Shown here in pieces: positions 1 through 6,260 of a DNA stretch of 10,511 bases. Under the pieces are notes generated by a model, which saw only the letters and a list, made by a program, of their open reading frames with translations, had not been told where the DNA came from and made no database searches. Numbering within the stretch: the first letter of the stretch is position 1; every line of letters begins with the position of its first letter. Made by a program: the position numbers and the translations under genes. Source of the stretch: Chlorobiota bacterium (GTDB lineage: Bacteria > Bacteroidota > Bacteroidia > Bacteroidales > B39-G9); NCBI GenBank assembly GCA_030632095.1, contig DAOVJU010000072.1, positions 1 to 10,511 on the forward strand, given 5' to 3'.

Positions 1-510
1 ATGAAGATTTTTTAATAAAAATTTTCTCACCCTATTTGATTTAATTTTCTCGCCTAATTTATTTCCAGCATCTTCCCTTGTTTTAATTTTACTGAAATCA
101 ACTGAAAGCATAGCATTTACAATTTGATTATGATTAATTGTGCTGTTATGGCTTTTTTCGAAATTATTGTAAGATTTAGGTGCTATGTCAATAACTATTA
201 AACTACTTACCATTTCAGGATTTTCTATAGCAAAATACATTACTGCTTTGCCTCCCATTGAATGACCTAAAAGTACTGCTTTTTCAATGTAACGATCCTC
301 CATAAATTCCAGGAGATCTTTTTTCATAAGGTCATAATTATGGTTATCAGAATGTGGTGATCGTCCATGGTTCCGTTGATCAATAATATATACTTCAAAA
401 TATTTTGCCAGTTCTTTAGCAATTGTAACCCAATTATCAGAAGCTCCATATAATCCATGTACAATTATTAATGGTGGCCCATCGCCATATTTACGGTAAA
501 ATAATTTCAT
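1..510 (-). CDS. Alpha/beta-hydrolase fold protein, YbfF/esterase-like (C-terminus cut by window edge)
   Basis: Reading the minus strand from the ATG at 508-510 gives 170 open codons with no stop before the left edge, so the C-terminal part of a protein of probably about 255 residues is missing. The N-terminus MKLFYRKYGDGPPLIIVHGL has the strand-then-HG oxyanion-hole signature (H18-G19). DQRNHGRS at 44-51 follows, and the nucleophile elbow GHSMGG at 82-87 puts the catalytic serine at S84. These match the YbfF-like branch of the alpha/beta-hydrolase superfamily, which are cytoplasmic esterases or thioesterases acting on small acyl substrates. The acid and histidine of the triad would lie further along, the histidine outside the window. 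No signal peptide is visible. It lies 18 bp downstream of pdxJ on the same strand, so it is probably its operon partner. The real substrate cannot be read from the sequence. Confidence 0.85.
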   Translation of the reverse strand, partial: MKLFYRKYGDGPPLIIVHGLYGASDNWVTIAKELAKYFEVYIIDQRNHGRSPHSDNHNYDLMKKDLLEFMEDRYIEKAVLLGHSMGGKAVMYFAIENPEMVSSLIVIDIAPKSYNNFEKSHNSTINHNQIVNAMLSVDFSKIKTREDAGNKLGEKIKSNRVRKFLLKNLH

Positions 511-528
511 TATTTGCAATACAACAAA

Positions 529-1242
529 TTATTCCAACAATCTTAAATACATTTGAATGGTATTTTCTAACCCAAAATAAATTGCATCAGTAATTAGAGC
601 ATGTCCTATTGATACTTCAAGTAAACCAGGTATATTTTCTTTAAAATACCTTAAATTATCAAGATTCAAATCATGCCCTGCATTTAAACCTAAATTTACT
701 TCATTGGCCAGTTTAGCTGCTTCGATAAAAGGGTTTATAGCTTTTTCACGATCATTGTGATAGTTAGCAGCATAAGGTTCTGTATAAAGTTCAACACGAT
801 CAGTATTTGTTTCAACCGCATTAACTATATTTTCCGGAACTGTATCAATAAAAATTGAAGTTCTAATACCTTTTTCATGAAAGCCTGATATAATATCTTT
901 AAGGATATCTTTGTGTTTCACCGTATTCCAGCCGGCGTTAGAAGTTAATGCATCAGGAGGGTCAGGAACAAGAGTTACTTGTGTAGGCTTAATTTCTAAA
1001 ACCAGTTTTATAAATTTATCCGATGGATAACCTTCTATATTAAATTCAGTTGTAACGATTGGCTTTATATCTTTTACATCCTGGATTCTTATGTGTCGTT
1101 CATCTGGCCTGGGATGAACAGTTATTCCTTGTGCTCCAAAACGTTCACAATCAATTGCTGTTTTAACAACATCTGGTATATTTCCTCCACGTGCATTTCT
1201 TAGCGTTGCAATTTTATTTATATTTACACTTAAACGGGTCAT
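529..1242 (-). CDS. pdxJ: Pyridoxine 5'-phosphate synthase
   Basis: This 237-residue protein has the full length of PdxJ, the cytoplasmic TIM-barrel enzyme that condenses 1-deoxy-D-xylulose 5-phosphate with 3-amino-2-oxopropyl phosphate to give pyridoxine 5'-phosphate, in the DXP-dependent vitamin B6 route. Family landmarks are in order: VNINKIATLRNARGG at 6-20, TVHPRPDERHI at 41-51, TTEFNIEG at 64-71, ELYTEPYA at 151-158, LNAGHDLNLDN at 186-196 and SIGHALI at 211-217. By alignment to the known enzyme from memory, H43, E70, E151 and H190 correspond to the conserved active-site histidines and glutamates. The NINK motif replaces the NIDH found in proteobacterial enzymes, which I regard as the usual Bacteroidota variant. 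The ATG at 1242 fits the conserved N-terminus. It is the first gene of a minus-strand unit with the hydrolase, divergent from the CBS gene. Confidence 0.97.
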   Translation of the reverse strand: MTRLSVNINKIATLRNARGGNIPDVVKTAIDCERFGAQGITVHPRPDERHIRIQDVKDIKPIVTTEFNIEGYPSDKFIKLVLEIKPTQVTLVPDPPDALTSNAGWNTVKHKDILKDIISGFHEKGIRTSIFIDTVPENIVNAVETNTDRVELYTEPYAANYHNDREKAINPFIEAAKLANEVNLGLNAGHDLNLDNLRYFKENIPGLLEVSIGHALITDAIYFGLENTIQMYLRLLE

Positions 1243-1304
1243 ATTATTTTTAAATTTATCTCGTTAATAAAAATACAATACGATAAAATTAAGTATATTA
1301 TTCA
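1243..1304. promoter_or_regulatory. Divergent intergenic region between pdxJ and the CBS gene
   Basis: This 62-bp A+T-rich gap separates the start codons of two divergent genes, so promoters for one or both transcription units should lie in it or just inside the flanking genes. I see only a degenerate minus-strand match (TATTTTTA near 1268-1275) to the TAnnTTTG box and no partner box at the right distance. No hairpin or operator-like repeat stands out. Confidence 0.35.
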
Positions 1305-1970
1305 ATGTTGGCAAAAGATTTAATATCAGATATTGTTCCCGCGTTAAGAACTTCCGATTCTGGTTTAACTGCTTTGAATTGGATGGAAGTTTTTAAAGTG
1401 TCGCATCTGCCAATTGTGAATAATAAAGAGCTACTCGGACTGGTATCTGATGCTGATATATATGATTTAAATGTGGCAGAAGAACCAATAGGAAATCATA
1501 AACTTTCGTTAACTAGCCCTTCTGTTAGATACGATCAGCATATATATGAAGTCATAAGTTTAATTTCAAAATTTAAGTTAACAGTGGTTCCTGTTCTAGA
1601 TAATGATGATAAATATTTAGGTATTATTACCCTTCATGATCTTTTACAAAATTTTGCCCATTTAACAGCAGTTCAAAATCCAGGGGGCATTATAATATTA
1701 GAACTAAATGAAAATGATTATTCATTAACTGAAATAGCAAATATAATAGAAAGTAACGATGCTAAAATTTTGAGCTCCTATATCACATCACCACCTGAAT
1801 CGGTTAAAATGGAACTGACAATTAAGGTAAACAGAACTGATATAACTTCCATTATTCAAACATTCAACAGGTATAATTATACAATAAAAGCATCATATCT
1901 GGATGACGAAGAACTCGATAGTTTTTATAAATCCCGGTTCGACCTGTTTATGCGTTATTTGAATATTTAA
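1305..1970 (+). CDS. CBS-domain pair protein with C-terminal ACT-like domain
   Basis: The 221-residue cytoplasmic protein has no signal peptide or membrane segment. Residues about 1-55 and 67-117 are two CBS repeats: the first ends ELLGLVSDADIYDL and the second YLGIITLHDLLQ, the hallmark G-x-(V/I)-(S/T)-x-x-D-(L/I) turns. A pair of CBS repeats forms a Bateman module that usually binds adenine nucleotides. Residues about 127-198 (starting GGIIILELNENDYSLTEIANII) look like an ACT fold, a small-ligand-binding regulatory domain, as in AcuB-like proteins. The ACT call rests on pattern only. No catalytic domain is present, so it is probably a sensor or regulatory subunit. It sits 20 bp before nadK and is probably co-transcribed with it, which makes a link to nucleotide or NAD(P) balance plausible but unproven. 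Confidence 0.88.
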   Translation: MLAKDLISDIVPALRTSDSGLTALNWMEVFKVSHLPIVNNKELLGLVSDADIYDLNVAEEPIGNHKLSLTSPSVRYDQHIYEVISLISKFKLTVVPVLDNDDKYLGIITLHDLLQNFAHLTAVQNPGGIIILELNENDYSLTEIANIIESNDAKILSSYITSPPESVKMELTIKVNRTDITSIIQTFNRYNYTIKASYLDDEELDSFYKSRFDLFMRYLNI

Positions 1971-1990
1971 AGGAATAAAATTTAAGTATA

Positions 1991-2872
1991 ATGAAAATAG
2001 CAATCTATGGTAAGAGTTTTAATGAAAATTTTTTACCTAGCATTAAAGCCTTGCTAAAAGAATTAAAAACTAATAACGCACAGCTTTTGATGTTTGGTGA
2101 GTTTTACAATTTTATTAAACAAAAATATAACTATACACCTGAAGTAGATTCAACGTTTTCAGAATATAAGCAGATAACCGGTGATATAAATTTTATGTTC
2201 AGCATAGGAGGGGATGGGACATTTTTAGAGTCGATCTCTTATGTTAGAAGAAAGGACATTCCATTGGTTGGAATTAATAGTGGAAGATTAGGATTTTTAG
2301 CTGATATTGCCCAGGATGAAATTCCTGCTTGTTTGCAAGCAATATACAATAGTAACTTTACTTATGAAACCAGATCTTTAATTGAAGTTAATACAAAAAA
2401 TAATCTTTTTGGCGATTTAAATTTTGCTTTAAATGAGGTTACTATTCAAAAAAAAGATACATCCTCTATGATTACCATTCATGCATATTTAAACAATAAC
2501 TTAATCAATTCATATTGGGCCGATGGTATCATTGTATCAACTCCAACGGGTTCAACTGCATATAGTTTAAGTGTTGGTGGCCCGATTGTTGCGCCTAACT
2601 CCCAGAATTTTATAATTACTCCTTTAGCACCACATAATTTAACCGTAAGGCCAATTGTTGTTGCAGATTCAAACGAAATTACTTTAAGAGTACAGGGGAG
2701 AAGTCAAAATTATCTCGCAGCTGTTGATTATCGTTCAGCGGTTTTTGGTTCTGAAACGGAAATCTTTATAAAAAAAGCGGATTTCACAATCAAATTACTA
2801 AAATTAGATAATCATGATTTTTATAGAACATTACGTAATAAATTAATGTGGGGTGTTGATAAAAGAAATTGA
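1991..2872 (+). CDS. nadK: NAD kinase
   Basis: The 293-residue protein phosphorylates NAD+ at the 2' position of the adenosine ribose using ATP or polyphosphate, and is the source of cellular NADP. The diagnostic motifs are all present: GGDGTFLES at 73-81 with the catalytic aspartate D75, GINSGRLGFLAD at 94-105, the NE pair of ALNEVTI at 146-152, and TPTGSTAYSLSVGGPIVAP at 184-202, followed by LAPHNLTVRPIVV at 212-224. Length and motif order are those of a bacterial NadK. The ATG at 1991 begins MKIAIYGKSF, the expected first strand. AAAGGA about 17 bp upstream is at best a poorly spaced ribosome site, usual for this phylum. It is probably co-transcribed with the CBS gene. Confidence 0.97.
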   Translation: MKIAIYGKSFNENFLPSIKALLKELKTNNAQLLMFGEFYNFIKQKYNYTPEVDSTFSEYKQITGDINFMFSIGGDGTFLESISYVRRKDIPLVGINSGRLGFLADIAQDEIPACLQAIYNSNFTYETRSLIEVNTKNNLFGDLNFALNEVTIQKKDTSSMITIHAYLNNNLINSYWADGIIVSTPTGSTAYSLSVGGPIVAPNSQNFIITPLAPHNLTVRPIVVADSNEITLRVQGRSQNYLAAVDYRSAVFGSETEIFIKKADFTIKLLKLDNHDFYRTLRNKLMWGVDKRN

Positions 2873-2886
2873 TACATTCATCAATT
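2867..2886 (+). terminator. Weak A+T-rich hairpin at the end of nadK
   Basis: AATTGAT (2867-2873) pairs perfectly with ATCAATT (2880-2886) across a 6-base loop. The stem covers the nadK stop codon and is followed by a T-rich but interrupted stretch. Only one G-C pair is present and the T run is poor, so it would be a weak terminator at best. It may simply be chance in A+T-rich DNA. Confidence 0.2.
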
Positions 2887-2931
2887 ATTTGTTTATTAGA
2901 AGTTTATAAATGAAAAAATCATATTGCTTTT

Positions 2932-2961
2932 TTTGACCGATTAAGTTTTAATTTATATTTT
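2932..2961 (+). promoter_or_regulatory. Bacteroidota-type promoter upstream of the DUF6089 cluster
   Basis: TTTG at 2932-2935 and TATATTTT at 2954-2961 are separated by 18 bp. This matches the phylum's -33 (TTTG) and -7 (TAnnTTTG) boxes, except for T instead of G at the last position. Transcription would start near 2967, leaving a leader of roughly 38 bases before the ATG at 3005. It sits in the only sizeable gap (132 bp) between nadK and the DUF6089-uppS-bamA run, where an operon promoter is expected. Confidence 0.5.
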
Positions 2962-3004
2962 TACCAGATAAGTAGTAATTTAAATTAGAAAACGCCTGAA
3001 GAAA

Positions 3005-3922
3005 ATGAAAAGGATTTTTATTTTGCTTTTATTGTCTTTTTTATTAATACCAATATTTAGTTTTTCTCAACGTTCATCGCGATGGAAAAGAACAAGATAT
3101 GAAATAGTTCTGGGGATCGGAACTACCAACTTTCTTGGTGAGCTTGGTGGATCAGATGAAGCTGGAGCAAACTTTTTTAGTGATTTTGAAATATCTACTT
3201 CCAGGCCATTATTGCATGCAGGTTTTCGATACAAGATTTTGGAACCTTTATCAACGAAAATACAAATATCTTATGGATGGGTGCAAGGTAATGATGCAAC
3301 AACAGAAAATATATTCAGAAAAAACAGGAATTTGAGTTTTTATTCTCCAATTATAGAATTTGGAGCACAATTGGAATACTCTTTAATAAAAGAAAAAGTT
3401 GGTCATCGTTACAATTTAAGGAAAACAAAGGGTTTACAGCAACTATTAAGGGTAAATACTTATGTTTTTGCTGGTATTGCTGGTTTTTATTTTAATCCCA
3501 AAGGGCAGGATTCTACAGGTAATTGGCATGCCTTGCAACCACTTGGGACCGAAGGCCAGGGATTAGTTTCAACAAGGCCTATGTACAGCAGGGTGTCTGC
3601 TGCTATTCCATTTGGTATAGGTTTTAAATATGGAATTAACAGAAAAATTAGTATAGGGCTTGAATATGGAATGAGATATACTTTTACTGATTATATTGAT
3701 GATGTAAGTACAACATACTACGACAATGATTTGTTACGATTAGCAAGAGGTGATATTGCTGCAGAATTAGCAGATCCAAATATGGGAGATCCGGCTTTAT
3801 CCGGACAAACAGCGCCAAATCAACAAAGAGGAAATCCAAGGGATAATGATGCTTATATGTTTACCCTGATTACATTAACATATAAATTAAATACTGGAAG
3901 AAGCGGATTACCTAAATTTTAG
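3005..3922 (+). CDS. DUF6089-like secreted beta-rich protein, paralogue 1
   Basis: The 305-residue protein starts with a clear signal peptide (hydrophobic FILLLLSFLLIPIF, likely cleaved after SFSQ at about 22). The mature part is rich in alternating aromatic and glycine strands such as YEIVLGIGTTNFLGEL and SIGLEYGMRYTFTDY, as expected for an outer-membrane or periplasmic beta-barrel of the DUF6089 type. A C-terminal block at 200-232, IPFGIGFKYGINRKIS followed by IGLEYG and TFTDYIDD, recurs in the next two genes. Residues about 236-280 are a polar insertion rich in D, N, Q and P (probably an extracellular loop) that the other two lack. It ends TGRSGLPKF, close to the end of paralogue 2. It is the first gene behind the promoter near 2932-2961. 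No enzyme motif is visible; the function is unknown, and its position before uppS and bamA suggests envelope biology. Confidence 0.85.
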   Translation: MKRIFILLLLSFLLIPIFSFSQRSSRWKRTRYEIVLGIGTTNFLGELGGSDEAGANFFSDFEISTSRPLLHAGFRYKILEPLSTKIQISYGWVQGNDATTENIFRKNRNLSFYSPIIEFGAQLEYSLIKEKVGHRYNLRKTKGLQQLLRVNTYVFAGIAGFYFNPKGQDSTGNWHALQPLGTEGQGLVSTRPMYSRVSAAIPFGIGFKYGINRKISIGLEYGMRYTFTDYIDDVSTTYYDNDLLRLARGDIAAELADPNMGDPALSGQTAPNQQRGNPRDNDAYMFTLITLTYKLNTGRSGLPKF

Positions 3923-4001
3923 AATTTATCGAATATTTGTAACATTTTAATAATTTTATCGTTTATTATTTGTTAGAAAAGAACATGTTGAGAATTTATT
4001 A

Positions 4002-4808
4002 ATGTCTAGATATCAGAGAATAACAGTACTCTTTATTTTCTTTTTATTTTTTTTTCAATCATATGTATATGCACAATACTGGAAAAAAAGTTATTATGAG
4101 GGCATCTACGGCCTGGGTGCTTCAAATTTAATGTCCGAAGTTGGAAGCCCTAATCCTGAATTGTCAGGATATATTAAAGGGAATTTTTGGCTTACTCCAC
4201 AAACCTTTAGACCTGTTATTTACTTTGGTGGAAGATATATGATGAATAACAGAGTTGGCATTAAATTAAATTTTGCATTGGCAAATTTAGCTGCTGCTGA
4301 TATATATGGTGATTACAGAGGTACTAATAGAATAACCAGCACATTTATAATTGAATTATCAGGGCAATGTGAATATTACCTGCTTGAAGAAAAAGCTAAA
4401 CGTAATGTATATCGTTTACGTTCATATAAATGGTATAAAAATATTAATATACCAATTTATTTTTTTATCGGAATAGGTGAATCTTTGTATTTTTCAAAAA
4501 CACAAGTTAATGAACGATATAGTGGAATTGGCAATTTTGCAGATACTTTTGACAGGCCTGAAAAATATAATCACACTACTCCCGTTTTACCATTTGGAAT
4601 CGGTGTAAGGTTTAGGTTAAATAAAGTTATTCGATTTGGTATAGAAGCTGGTTATCGAATGACAATAACCGATTATTTAGATGAAGTAGAAAAAATAAAT
4701 GTTGAAACAAATAAATCTTGGCCCGATACATATCAATTTCTATTATTCACACTTAATTATAAGTTAAAATCAGGAAGAAGTGGATTACCGCGACTCAGAT
4801 TCAGATAG
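4002..4808 (+). CDS. DUF6089-like secreted beta-rich protein, paralogue 2
   Basis: The 268-residue protein has a signal peptide made very phenylalanine-rich by a T9 homopolymer (4047-4055), with likely cleavage after YVYAQ at about 25. It aligns with paralogue 1 along its length: YYEGIYGLGASNLMSEVG near the mature N-terminus, an ELSGQCEYYLLEEK strand at 118-131, the shared block LPFGIGVRFRLNK at 196-208, then FGIEAGYR and TITDYLDEV, and the GRSGLPR ending. Compared with paralogue 1 it has three extra residues at the C-terminus. The 79-bp gap before it shows no convincing promoter, so it is probably read through from paralogue 1. Its last 29 bp overlap the start of paralogue 3 in a different frame. 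A barrel-like outer-membrane protein is likely; its role is unknown. Confidence 0.85.
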   Translation: MSRYQRITVLFIFFLFFFQSYVYAQYWKKSYYEGIYGLGASNLMSEVGSPNPELSGYIKGNFWLTPQTFRPVIYFGGRYMMNNRVGIKLNFALANLAAADIYGDYRGTNRITSTFIIELSGQCEYYLLEEKAKRNVYRLRSYKWYKNINIPIYFFIGIGESLYFSKTQVNERYSGIGNFADTFDRPEKYNHTTPVLPFGIGVRFRLNKVIRFGIEAGYRMTITDYLDEVEKINVETNKSWPDTYQFLLFTLNYKLKSGRSGLPRLRFR

Positions 4809-5481
4809 AAGATTAAAATATTCCTTTAAAGCAAAGATTTTTCTGCTAATACTTTTTCCTATATTTGCACCTTTTGTAAATAAAGCACAATTGAATGCAG
4901 ATATTGGTGTTATGAGTGGAATAAGTTACTATATGGGCGATATAAATCCATCAAAACATTTTTATAAACCGGGTATTATCTATTCAGGGTTTTATAGATA
5001 TAACTTTCATAAACGATATTCTTTAAAAGGAAGTGCCACATATTTTGGTCTCAGAGGCTCCGACTCAGATTTTCCGGAAAACGAGTTCCAGTTAGAACGA
5101 AATGAAAAGTTTGATATAAAAATAATTGATATTAGTGTCCAGATTGAACATAATTTTTGGCCATATTTAACCACTTTAATTGAAAAAGACAGGTTCAGTC
5201 CTTATATTTTTACTGGATTTAGCGGGTTTTATTTATTTGGAGAACGATCAAGTATTTCTTATGGTATACCTTTGGGTGCAGGTTTTAAATATAATCTGAA
5301 TAAAAGAATAGGATTAGGTATTGAATATAGCTTTAGAAAAACATTTACAGATAACATAGATGGATACCTGACAAATGATTATAATTTCAATCATACTAAA
5401 GACTGGTATTCATTTCTGGGTTTTTTATGTAGTTATAAAATTTTCACAAAAGACATGTATTGTCCTGCATATGACAATTAA
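4780..5481 (+). CDS. DUF6089 family protein, paralogue 3 (GTG start, overlaps previous gene)
   Basis: The 233-residue reading begins at GTG 4780, inside the end of paralogue 2. An in-frame stop at 4765-4767 and the absence of any other ATG, GTG or TTG before the signal peptide leave this as the only conventional start. A polar DYRDSDSDRR stretch precedes the hydrophobic IFLLILFPIFAPF and a likely cleavage after NKAQ at about 37, an unusually long n-region. The mature part (ADIGVMSGISYYMGDINPSKHF, then SGFYRYNFHKRYSLK) is the closest of the three to the canonical DUF6089 single-copy protein found next to uppS. The block IPLGAGFKYNLNKRIGLGIEY at about 163-183 followed by KTFTDNID matches the other paralogues, but the GRSGLP tail is missing. 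The overlap suggests translational coupling. It lies 15 bp before uppS. It is probably a small outer-membrane barrel of unknown function. Confidence 0.85.
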   Translation: MDYRDSDSDRRLKYSFKAKIFLLILFPIFAPFVNKAQLNADIGVMSGISYYMGDINPSKHFYKPGIIYSGFYRYNFHKRYSLKGSATYFGLRGSDSDFPENEFQLERNEKFDIKIIDISVQIEHNFWPYLTTLIEKDRFSPYIFTGFSGFYLFGERSSISYGIPLGAGFKYNLNKRIGLGIEYSFRKTFTDNIDGYLTNDYNFNHTKDWYSFLGFLCSYKIFTKDMYCPAYDN

Positions 5482-5496
5482 ATTAGCTTAAGTATT

Positions 5497-6237
5497 ATGT
5501 CGCTGAAAGATAAATTGAATAAAGATAAATTACCAAAGCATGTAGCCATAATAATGGATGGAAATGGCAGGTGGGCAAAAAAACATGGTAGTACCAGAAT
5601 TTATGGACATAAGAATGGCGTGAAATCAGTTAGGGAAACAGTTGAAGCTGCTGCAGAATTACAAATCCCATTTTTAACATTATATGCTTTTTCTACAGAA
5701 AATTGGAACAGGCCACGAACCGAAATAAATGCATTAATGTCACTTTTGGTTGGATCATTGAATAAAGAAACTGACACACTAATAAAGAATAATGTTCGTT
5801 TATTAGCTATTGGTGATTTAAAATCTTTACCAAGAAAAGTTCAAAAAGAATTAAATGAAGCAATTGAAACAACAAAAAATAATAGTGGATTATCTTTAGT
5901 ACTGGCGTTAAGTTATAGCTCCAGATGGGAAATTGTTCATGCAATCAAACAAATAGGTATTGATATAAGTAATAAAAAAATTGATTTGCAAAATTTTAAC
6001 GAAGATATGTTTGTTTCATATTTAACCACAGCCACTATTCCTGACCCTGAACTGTTAATAAGAACAAGTGGAGAATACCGCGTAAGCAACTTTCTTTTAT
6101 GGCAAATAGCATATACTGAATTATATTTTACAAGTAAATTTTGGCCAGAATTCAGAAAAGAAGATTTTTACCAGGCTCTTTATGATTTTCAAGGCAGAGA
6201 AAGGCGTTTTGGCAAAATAAGTGAACAAATAAATTAA
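5497..6237 (+). CDS. uppS: Isoprenyl transferase, undecaprenyl diphosphate synthase
   Basis: The 246-residue protein has the length and motifs of the cis-prenyltransferase that adds isopentenyl diphosphate units to farnesyl diphosphate, giving the C55 carrier lipid for peptidoglycan and surface polysaccharides. It acts at the cytoplasmic face of the inner membrane. HVAIIMDGNGRWA at 15-27 contains the catalytic aspartate D21 and the diphosphate-binding loop. YAFSTENWNRP at 63-73, LALSYSSRWEI at 136-146, PDPELLIRTSGEYRVSNFL at 182-200 and FWPEF at 215-219 are the other conserved blocks. Position 141 is serine where many family members have glycine (SYGSR or NYGGR). This is a minor change outside the catalytic aspartate. 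It lies between paralogue 3 (15-bp gap) and bamA (23-bp gap), almost certainly in one operon. Confidence 0.97.
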   Translation: MSLKDKLNKDKLPKHVAIIMDGNGRWAKKHGSTRIYGHKNGVKSVRETVEAAAELQIPFLTLYAFSTENWNRPRTEINALMSLLVGSLNKETDTLIKNNVRLLAIGDLKSLPRKVQKELNEAIETTKNNSGLSLVLALSYSSRWEIVHAIKQIGIDISNKKIDLQNFNEDMFVSYLTTATIPDPELLIRTSGEYRVSNFLLWQIAYTELYFTSKFWPEFRKEDFYQALYDFQGRERRFGKISEQIN

Positions 6238-6260
6238 TATCTTATTAAAATACAAAGTTA

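Noticed and set aside
1155..1184. TTG-N19-TATATTTC promoter-like match on the plus strand within pdxJ, upstream of the CBS gene
   Set aside because: The last base differs from the box and it lies inside antisense coding DNA 120 bp before the gene. Such matches are frequent in A+T-rich sequence, so I keep it only as a weak candidate for the CBS-nadK promoter.
3135..3335. 66-codon plus-strand open frame inside DUF6089 paralogue 1
   Set aside because: Lies wholly within a well-supported gene in another frame, has no recognisable domain, and is a shadow frame.
3923..4001. Possible promoter or terminator between DUF6089 paralogues 1 and 2
   Set aside because: AATATTTG and ATTATTTG each miss a required base of the -7 box and lack a spaced TTTG partner. 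No stem with a T run is present.
4791..5071. CGACTCAGATT 11-mer repeated at 4791-4801 and 5061-5071
   Set aside because: An 11-base match within a 10-kb window is expected by chance, and both copies are in coding sequence with no further similarity around them.
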